A stretch of DNA of 8,137 bases. It comes from Lentisphaeria bacterium. GTDB taxonomy: Bacteria > Verrucomicrobiota > Lentisphaeria > JABSQK01 > UBA12247. Each line of letters begins with the position of its first letter. Within the stretch, counting starts at the first letter, position 1. Location of the stretch: positions 1 through 8,137 of the forward strand of contig DMTJ01000279.1 in NCBI GenBank assembly GCA_003477185.1, given 5' to 3'. Under the pieces are notes generated by a model. The model saw only the letters and a program-made list of their open reading frames with translations, was not told the origin of the DNA and did not search any database. The translations under genes were made by a program, and so were the position numbers. This document shows positions 1-5,185 of this stretch, one piece after another.

Positions 1-2317
1 TAGCGCTGAAACTGATGGCAAAGGAGCCGTCGGTTGCGGACTCCGCAATGCCGTGGGCGATTTCCTGGCTGTTCCCGGGACTGGGGGGCCACCACCAAGA
101 GCACCAGCGCCACCAGTCAGGGTAGCGGACTTCGCGGACGACGCGGTAGCGGACTTTGGCACCGTCGACTGCGGCCCCGGTGTAGGCCTTCGCGTGGCCT
201 GTGAGGCTGACGGTATCATTGAGCCGGGCGGCTTGGGTGGGTGCATCAAGGGTGACTTTGAACTTTGGCCGTTTGTACTCTTCGACGTTGACCGAGGTCT
301 GACCGCGCGGGTTGCCGGTACGGAGCACCATGCGGCCGGCGAGGCGATCGGCAGGGGCGGTGAAGCTGCCGCTGAACGAGCCGTAGTCATTGGCAGTGTG
401 CTCTTGCTTGGCAATTTCTTTGCCGTTGACGTCGCGAAACTGGACAGTGACGGATTGGTTACTGAGGGTGCTGTAGGTATCGCCTTCCTGATCGAAGTGG
501 ATGCAAAGGCCCTTGTAGCGAATTTCCTGCCCGGGCCGGTAGAGCGAGCGGTCGGTAAAAAATAGGGTCTGAGTGCGAGGGCTGGGCGCGCTCCAGCTGT
601 TCACGCGCGAGTCTTGGAGTGCGGCGAGTTGCTGGCCTTCATGGCTGGCAAGGATCATGTAGCTTTGGCGTGGACTGGCAGGGAGATGGAAGAGGCCCTT
701 GGCGTCAGTCTGTGTTCTAGGGCCAGGCCTTTTTTCGCCGTGATTGCCGCGCACCCAGGTGCGGATCCTGGCGCCTTGGACAGGGCGGCCATGGCGGGCG
801 TCAAGGACGAAGCCGTGGAGCTGGTCGCTGCGGCGCTGTTCGCGCAGGATGAGCGCGAGATCACTGACCCAAAACGGGGTGTGGCTGGCGACGTTGTCCA
901 GTTGTTCTAAGCCGGGCGTATGGCTGCTGATGAGAAAATAGAAACCTGGCTCGAGCCCTTCGGGGACAGGGACTAGGTGCTGGCGATCATGGTAGTCGTC
1001 GGTGGCCGGAAGCACTGCGGTCCAGGCTGCCACGGGCTTTTTCTTGAGCAACTCTCGCTGTTGCTGAAGGTCAAGATTTTCCCAGCCCCAGCCCTTACGG
1101 GTGACTAAGGACTCCCAGTCGTAGCGGACAGCGCGAAAATGGACCTCAGTGAGGTTGCGATAGGTGACGGAGATGGTGGGTAAGGGGGCATTCCAGACTC
1201 GCTCGGCCTGGATCTGTGACGACTTGGACTCGATCTGCTGGAGCAGGTTATAGCATTGATTGCCACCAGGGGTGTGGGGAAAGAGTGTGTTGCCGCGGGA
1301 GGCGAGTGTGTGGGCTGCGACACGCTCACCCTCGTCGTAGAGGACCTGGCCCCAAGCAGCTAGAGCGCGAGCGGAGATGCGGTGGTCGGCATTTTCGGTG
1401 ACAAAGTGCTCGAGCGCGGCTTTGTAACGGTCGGCTTTCTCGGAGCCGACGGCGGTGTTGTGAGCGTAGACAAGGCGGGCGAGGTCAACGTCGATCAAGG
1501 CGGAGATGTCCTCGCCTTGCTCATGGAAGCGCATGAGGTCCTGCATGAGGCGCAGGGCTTTGACGGTGTTTGCGGTCTTGTCAGTGGTTGGGAGCTGCCA
1601 AGCGAGAAAGGCCTTGGGACCGTCGAAGACTGGGCTGTCGCTGGTGAGTTCAAAGGCGTCCTGGGCTTTGGCGCCGGCCTGTTCGCCGGTGCGGTAGAAG
1701 TCGAGGGCCTGATGGGCGAGGAAGTCGTAGAGGGTGGGGCGATAGCTGTCCAGCACCCCGTTGATGGCGTCGCCGTACTTGGTGTATCCGGGCTTGTGGA
1801 GCAGGCCGTCCCACGCCTTCACTGGGATGGCCTGGAGTGTTTCAGCGGCAGCAAGCGCGGCTGAAAAGTGCGTATCGATTTCGGCAAAGATCCTGGCCAA
1901 GTCCCAGGTCTGGATGTCGTCGCCGGGTGCTTCGGCAGTCTTGGTGCGCTGCATAAAGCGCCAGCGATTCTGCTGGAAGTAGTGCCAGTACCAGTGCCCA
2001 AGCAGGGTTTCGAGCACCGGTTTCATGGCGTTGGGGGCCTGCTCGATCTCGGTGTGCAAGCGGGCGATGCGTTCTTCGGCCTTCCGGCCTTCGATGTCGC
2101 CCTCAAGCTTGATCCGAAAACCGATGCCTTTTACCGCCTCCGGATAGTCCTTGGCGGCAAGGGATTTTTCTATCAGCGGCTCGAGCAGTTTGATCGCACT
2201 CTTGGGGCGGCCTTTGGACATCTCGAGGTTGATTTGTTCCCAGTTACCGGCTCTGTCGACTGCGTGTAGAGAGACCGCAGAGGTTACGAGGAGGAGAAAT
2301 ATAGTGGTACGGTGCAT
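1..2317 (-). CDS. Alpha-2-macroglobulin family protein, N-terminal 772 residues (runs off the left edge)
   Basis: The minus-strand frame starting at ATG 2317 stays open to base 1 (772 codons plus one base), so the C-terminus is outside the window. Residues 1-19 look like a signal peptide (a short basic start, then a hydrophobic stretch FLLLVTSAVSL, ending LHA), with no lipobox cysteine. A helical region follows, carrying the aromatic cluster GHWYWHYFQQNRWRF at about 107-121. Residues from about 480 form beta-rich segments, then the hallmark TDRSLYRPGQEIRYKG of the MG2 macroglobulin domain (588-603) and a VEEYKRPKFKV segment (678-688) opening the next domain. A Trp-rich patch lies at 735-743 (WWRWCSWWW). 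Full-length relatives are usually well over 1,500 residues. Family members act outside the cytoplasm, and some trap proteases through a thioester. The thioester region would lie beyond the window, so inhibitory function cannot be judged. The start is supported by AGGAAGG five bases upstream. Confidence 0.93.
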   Translation of the reverse strand, partial: MHRTTIFLLLVTSAVSLHAVDRAGNWEQINLEMSKGRPKSAIKLLEPLIEKSLAAKDYPEAVKGIGFRIKLEGDIEGRKAEERIARLHTEIEQAPNAMKPVLETLLGHWYWHYFQQNRWRFMQRTKTAEAPGDDIQTWDLARIFAEIDTHFSAALAAAETLQAIPVKAWDGLLHKPGYTKYGDAINGVLDSYRPTLYDFLAHQALDFYRTGEQAGAKAQDAFELTSDSPVFDGPKAFLAWQLPTTDKTANTVKALRLMQDLMRFHEQGEDISALIDVDLARLVYAHNTAVGSEKADRYKAALEHFVTENADHRISARALAAWGQVLYDEGERVAAHTLASRGNTLFPHTPGGNQCYNLLQQIESKSSQIQAERVWNAPLPTISVTYRNLTEVHFRAVRYDWESLVTRKGWGWENLDLQQQRELLKKKPVAAWTAVLPATDDYHDRQHLVPVPEGLEPGFYFLISSHTPGLEQLDNVASHTPFWVSDLALILREQRRSDQLHGFVLDARHGRPVQGARIRTWVRGNHGEKRPGPRTQTDAKGLFHLPASPRQSYMILASHEGQQLAALQDSRVNSWSAPSPRTQTLFFTDRSLYRPGQEIRYKGLCIHFDQEGDTYSTLSNQSVTVQFRDVNGKEIAKQEHTANDYGSFSGSFTAPADRLAGRMVLRTGNPRGQTSVNVEEYKRPKFKVTLDAPTQAARLNDTVSLTGHAKAYTGAAVDGAKVRYRVVREVRYPDWWRWCSWWWPPSPGNSQEIAHGIAESATDGSFAISFSA

Positions 2318-2322
2318 AAGAG

Positions 2323-2329
2323 CCTTCCT
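2323..2329 (-). promoter_or_regulatory. Ribosome binding site of the macroglobulin gene
   Basis: On the minus strand this reads AGGAAGG, five bases before ATG 2317. It is a good Shine-Dalgarno match and fixes the start codon, which is also immediately followed by a plausible signal peptide. Confidence 0.75.
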
Positions 2330-2343
2330 ATCCGACGGGAACT

Positions 2344-2361
2344 GAGTATACGCATACACTC
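2344..2361 (-). promoter_or_regulatory. Candidate -10 element inside an imperfect palindrome, upstream of the macroglobulin gene
   Basis: The minus strand carries TATACT (2345-2350), five of six matches to the sigma-70 -10 consensus and about 30 bases from the start codon. It sits in an 18-base imperfect dyad whose plus-strand form is GAGTATA-CGCA-TACACTC (seven-base arms, six of seven positions complementary). No convincing -35 box is seen at 17 bases. A palindrome over a -10 is the arrangement expected of a repressor operator, but one weak dyad is thin evidence. Confidence 0.35.
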
Positions 2362-2725
2362 GTAAGCAGCGTAGGGCACGGCGTTTTCCGCAGTGATTAC
2401 AAAAAAAGTTTTCGCTGTTTGCTCCGATCCTCCTTGCCAATGCTCGGTGCCCGAGTCAGAAGGTCCGCAGTTGCTGTTTGATTCCTCGCTGAATACTGGG
2501 CAAAAGCTGGCCTTGAAATACGAATGGGCGCATCTACCCACAAGCGACTGTAGGTCTCCTACCTTCCTGAGGCGAGTGAACTCTCGCAGAATGGACCGCA
2601 CACAATTAGGGGGGCAGCTTTCTCCGAGGCGACGATGAAGTCTAGCTTGATTGGTATTTATGGATGTTCATGGTAACAGAAGTAGGATCACATAGCTCCC
2701 CTAAATAGGACGAGTAGGAGACGCC

Positions 2726-3154
2726 ATGAAATCTACGACCTGCATCTTTCGGGTACTGGTGGCGGGCAGCATTCGCGCTGGCGAGGTTGGGAGCTATCGA
2801 CTCGTTGTACAGGCGATTGATACTGCGGAGGACGGCACCCGGTCGCTGCACCTCGCTGGGTTAACTCTTCAGCCGGATCAATGCGACCATCACAAGTCAA
2901 TCGTACTAAAAATCACAGGAACATCGCCGGATACCAGGGGCGCGATGAGCGACGGAAGCGCTGGGCACGATGTAGTTATCCTGCGTGCGGGCTACTCCCC
3001 CTGGGTAGTACTCAACCGTGGCGAAACCAGTCGGGTAAAGCAGGAAGTTGCCGAGCGCTTGGCAGACTCTGAAGCCAATTTTCCGGCCGGGCACAACGGA
3101 GGAACAGCACAGAAATTATGTTCGCTACTTACGGGCAATTCTAAAGTGGTTTGA
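2726..3154 (+). CDS. Small hypothetical ORF with a strong ribosome binding site (142 residues)
   Basis: ATG 2726 is preceded by TAGGAG (2715-2720) at five bases, a better initiation signal than either the phosphatase or the kinase has. The product begins MKSTTCIFRVLVAG and has no recognisable motif, clear signal peptide or membrane segment; it carries four or five scattered cysteines. A segment at about 17-50 (beginning RAGEVGSYRLVVQAIDT) is compatible with beta-strands. It lies in a region otherwise poor in ORFs, is divergent from the macroglobulin gene, and overlaps the possible remnant at 3039-3374 in another frame. It could be a real small gene, the intact start of a decayed longer gene, or a chance ORF. 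I assign no function. Confidence 0.3.
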   Translation: MKSTTCIFRVLVAGSIRAGEVGSYRLVVQAIDTAEDGTRSLHLAGLTLQPDQCDHHKSIVLKITGTSPDTRGAMSDGSAGHDVVILRAGYSPWVVLNRGETSRVKQEVAERLADSEANFPAGHNGGTAQKLCSLLTGNSKVV

Positions 3155-3374
3155 TGTGACACAGGATGCCCCTGCCTATCTTACGCACAGTCATCTCTTC
3201 AGCGGGAAGGAAGGCCGGACAATTTAATTGGCACAGGAAGGGATCACGTCCGCTGCGCTTGTAAGAGGGCTCCTCGATCTCGGGCGACAATCTGAAGTCT
3301 ATGTCGCACCGGCAGACACTTTGAAGGTGAGAGGCCTACTCTACGGAACGGCCTGTGGCCGAAAGGCTTCTTAA
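3039..3374 (+). pseudogene. Possible gene remnant with one internal stop; weak resemblance to DUF4406/DUF7768-like proteins
   Basis: In the plus frame on bases divisible by three, about 111 codons between TAA 3036 and TAA 3372 are interrupted only by TAA 3225. The halves read like protein: before the stop NYVRYLRAILKWFDVTQDAP followed by AYLTHSHLF, after it LAQEGITSAALVRGLL and SEVYVAP. From memory, the order and spacing of N..Y.R..L...AP..(S)HL(F/L), then GI, then VYV recalls small nucleoside 2-deoxyribosyltransferase-fold proteins (DUF4406/DUF7768-like) common in phages. The canonical N-terminal SPYxG motif is not seen; only RPGTTEEQHRN stands in its place. No alignment was run, the stretch is short, and similar-looking frames arise by chance, so this is a hypothesis only. 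Confidence 0.2.
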
Positions 3375-3774
3375 TGCATTCGCACTCTGCGGTACGTGGC
3401 TAGTGGCTTTGGACGACATTCCGAGCCCTAAGTCAGGTCATGTGTTTGGTGCCCATATTGCGCCGGCACAGCACCTCTACCAGCGAAGATGACCGTCGGT
3501 GTGAACATGCAATACCATCAGGCGACTGTGACAGAGACACACGCTGGCGTAAAAGGCTACTTCGGGCAGAGGGGCGGATCGGGCTGGTCGTAGATATCTT
3601 TGAGGGCACTGATCAGGCATTTAAGATGACCGCGAATGTCTATGAATGCGCATCTTGGGGGAAATCAGAGCCCCCGCTCCGCCGGTTGATTACCATTGGC
3701 GGCCGTTAGTTAGCTGGCGCTGGTTCGAGAGGCATTCTGGAGATAACGGATAAAGTCGCACCAATCTGGCAGGC

Positions 3775-3792
3775 CAACGACAATCGTCGTTG
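3775..3792. repeat. Perfect seven-base-pair stem-loop
   Basis: CAACGAC (3775-3781) and GTCGTTG (3786-3792) are exact reverse complements around the four-base loop AATC. No T-tract follows on the plus strand (ACGGTGTGC comes next), so it is not a standard intrinsic terminator. It could be a protein-binding dyad or an RNA hairpin. It lies in DNA with no assigned gene. Confidence 0.5.
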
Positions 3793-4210
3793 ACGGTGTG
3801 CTATTTGCGCTCGCTGAATTAAGAGACAAAAAACATTTATCCTTGGTCGCGAAGTCTATGAGGCTTCTCTAACAGAACTTTTCGCTTTGAGCTCACGTGC
3901 CCAGCCGAACGGTTCGCTAGGCAGTAGCCCCCCAGGAAAACGGTGCCTACTGGTCTGGAGCGAGGCTGACTGAGCTAAGGTTCCAGTACGGTTTGGATCG
4001 TGGATGATGATCGCGCGGTCTGGGGCCAGATCGAGCTGCAACTCTCTGAGCTCCGAATCTTTAGGATTCAGTTTCGCTGGCCAAGACGGACCTTGAAGCG
4101 TCAGCAATGCTGGCAGGTCTGGGCAATAAATGCGCTGGTGAAATCGGCGATTAACTCGCGGTCGCACTTTCTCGCTGCAGCGGTCTGATGATGATTCCTG
4201 GGATTGCACA

Positions 4211-4237
4211 TTGACGTGAGCGCCGCGCACGTATTTT
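4211..4237 (+). promoter_or_regulatory. Candidate sigma-70-like promoter for the phosphatase gene
   Basis: TTGACG (4211-4216) matches five of six bases of the -35 consensus. TATTTT (4232-4237) matches four of six of the -10 but at a short 15-base spacing; TTTTAC (4234-4239) gives 17 bases with a poorer match. The element lies about 57 bases before ATG 4295, a reasonable leader length. It could drive the phosphatase and, by readthrough, the kinase. Confidence 0.35.
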
Positions 4238-4277
4238 ACTGATCCATCGCTTTTCTCCGCCCGGCGCGGTCGTGCGC
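4225..4277. repeat. Inverted repeat with a nested hairpin in the phosphatase leader
   Basis: GCGCACG (4225-4231) is the exact reverse complement of CGTGCGC (4271-4277). Between them a smaller stem forms from CCGC (4257-4260) and GCGG (4266-4269). The left arm lies inside the spacer of the candidate promoter and the right arm ends 17 bases before the start codon. It may be an operator pair or a fold in the leader RNA; no known riboswitch class is recognisable. Confidence 0.35.
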
Positions 4278-4294
4278 CCCTTTCACGAGAGTCC

Positions 4295-5089
4295 ATGTCC
4301 CTTCTCCAATCCTTACTCCGCAAGCGATCCCACAAAGGCAAGCGCCAGGTATTGGTGGAGGGCGCAAGCCACGTGGGCCTGATTCGTCCGCATAATGAGG
4401 ATAGCTATGTCTACGCCCGGAGCGAGGATGGCCAATCCGTCATGCTGGGTGTGGCAGACGGCATGGGCGGCCATGAGGGCGGCGAAGTTGCAAGCTTCCT
4501 GACTGTTCGGTACCTGCTTGCTGCCTGGAACAGTGCGGACCAGGAGACCTTTACCTCCAAAGAAAAGATCCGAACCTTTCTGCGCGCAGCCTTGTGCGAT
4601 GCGAATGAACACGTGTACCAAATCAATTCACGGTTGGACATTCAATGGCCCATGGGGACCACGGCGACGATCGCCGTGATGGCGGGCGAGCGCATGGTCA
4701 TAGCCCACGTCGGGGACAGCCGCTGCTATTGTTTTCGCAGACACAAGCTTTTTCAGCTGACCTCGGACCAGACCCTAGTCACGGAGATGATCAAGCGCGG
4801 GGGGATGACGCCAGCTGAAGCCGCCATGCATCCGCTCTCACATACGCTTACGAACTGCATTGGCACCCAGCACCGTCTGGAGATTGACTTTAAGTTGCAG
4901 ACCGTGTTGCCCGGGGATCGCTATTTGTTTTGCAGCGACGGCCTGTCGTCACTTGTCGGGCCGAAGGAGCTATGCCGGACTGGATTCGAGGCAAAAGCGC
5001 CTGCAGACGCGGTCTCACGGATGATTGCCCATGCCCTCGAAGGCGGCGGGACTGACAATATCACAGCAGTCTGCATGTTCGTCGATTAA
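4295..5089 (+). CDS. PP2C-family (PPM) protein Ser/Thr phosphatase, 264 residues
   Basis: This is a soluble metal-dependent phosphatase that removes phosphate from Ser/Thr residues. The single catalytic domain spans almost the whole protein, and the bacterial PP2C motifs come in order: RPHNEDS (31-37; R31 phosphate contact, D36 metal), GVADGMGGHEGGE (52-64; D55 and G56 metal), MGTTAT (120-125), AHVGDSR (137-143), a TSDQTLV segment (156-162), HPLSHTLTNCIG (179-190), GDRYLFCSDGL (207-217; D215 metal) and GTDNIT (252-257, D254 metal). All principal metal ligands are present, so it should be active. The basic N-terminus (about 1-18, rich in R and K) has no signal peptide. ATG 4295 has only a weak purine stretch (CGAGAG) before it. 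The kinase gene follows 96 bases downstream on the same strand, and that kinase is the likely partner or target. Paired phosphatase/kinase genes are frequent in bacteria (e.g. PrpC/PrkC, PstP/PknB), which supports antagonistic action. Confidence 0.95.
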   Translation: MSLLQSLLRKRSHKGKRQVLVEGASHVGLIRPHNEDSYVYARSEDGQSVMLGVADGMGGHEGGEVASFLTVRYLLAAWNSADQETFTSKEKIRTFLRAALCDANEHVYQINSRLDIQWPMGTTATIAVMAGERMVIAHVGDSRCYCFRRHKLFQLTSDQTLVTEMIKRGGMTPAEAAMHPLSHTLTNCIGTQHRLEIDFKLQTVLPGDRYLFCSDGLSSLVGPKELCRTGFEAKAPADAVSRMIAHALEGGGTDNITAVCMFVD

Positions 5090-5101
5090 AACTTCCCTAG
5101 C

Positions 5102-5122
5102 GCCTTCGCGATAGACGAAGGC
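5102..5122. terminator. Hairpin between phosphatase and kinase genes (weak terminator or attenuator)
   Basis: GCCTTCG (5102-5108) and CGAAGGC (5116-5122) form a seven-base-pair GC-rich stem around CGATAGA, starting 12 bases after the phosphatase stop. It is followed by CACTCGCGTTTACC rather than a run of Ts, so strong intrinsic termination is unlikely. It might set the ratio of phosphatase to kinase transcript or protect an mRNA end. Confidence 0.4.
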
Positions 5123-5162
5123 CACTCGCGTTTACCCCCCAGTACACAGCTGCTACCTACTT

Positions 5163-5171
5163 CTCCTCCTT
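5163..5171 (+). promoter_or_regulatory. Anti-Shine-Dalgarno-like pyrimidine tract before the kinase start
   Basis: CTCCTCCTT lies 14 bases before ATG 5186, in the place where a ribosome binding site would be sought; the core CCTCCTT equals the 3' end of bacterial 16S rRNA rather than its complement. No purine-rich Shine-Dalgarno is seen before this start. The tract could mask a purine-rich site elsewhere in the mRNA, or be coincidental in a pyrimidine-rich leader. Confidence 0.3.
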
Positions 5172-5185
5172 CACGCTGTCCCCCT

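Larger units (their letters stand above)
2318..4294. other. Gene-poor region of about 2 kb between the divergent macroglobulin and phosphatase genes
   Basis: No reading frame of normal gene length is open in either direction. The longest are a 161-codon minus frame that needs a TTG start inside the phosphatase gene and a 142-codon plus frame at 2726. Stops in the plus frame that starts on bases divisible by three occur at about the rate expected by chance (roughly a dozen in about 820 bases after 3039). AT-rich patches occur around 2640-2690 and 3810-3845. I found no tRNA, transposase, integrase, terminal inverted repeat or direct-repeat array. The region may be decayed coding DNA, a long regulatory interval, or host to an RNA gene I cannot recognise. 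Individually supportable pieces are listed separately. Confidence 0.6.

Noticed and set aside
53..565. Plus-strand frame of 170 codons
   Set aside because: It lies antisense to the macroglobulin gene, whose minus frame has clear MG2 motifs; the plus frame is a Gly/Ala/Val-rich shadow.
1382..1864. Plus-strand frame of 160 codons
   Set aside because: Antisense shadow of the macroglobulin helical region, with no family motifs of its own.
2550..2562. Small hairpin GTAGG-TCT-CCTAC
   Set aside because: Only five base pairs, with no T-tract or context; this is common by chance.
3440..3709. Plus-strand frame of 89 codons in the gene-poor region
   Set aside because: No ribosome binding site and no recognisable motif; its length is within chance expectation for this composition.
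3719..3742. GGTTCGAGA sequence resembling a tRNA T-arm
   Set aside because: The flanking bases do not form the required five-base-pair stem, and no acceptor, D or anticodon arm is found around it.
4000..4188. Plus-strand frame of 62 codons starting with GTG
   Set aside because: No ribosome binding site, overlaps other equally open frames, and has no motif.
3856..4341. Minus-strand frame of 161 codons overlapping the phosphatase start
   Set aside because: It needs a TTG start inside the phosphatase gene, has no Shine-Dalgarno and shows a basic, low-motif composition.
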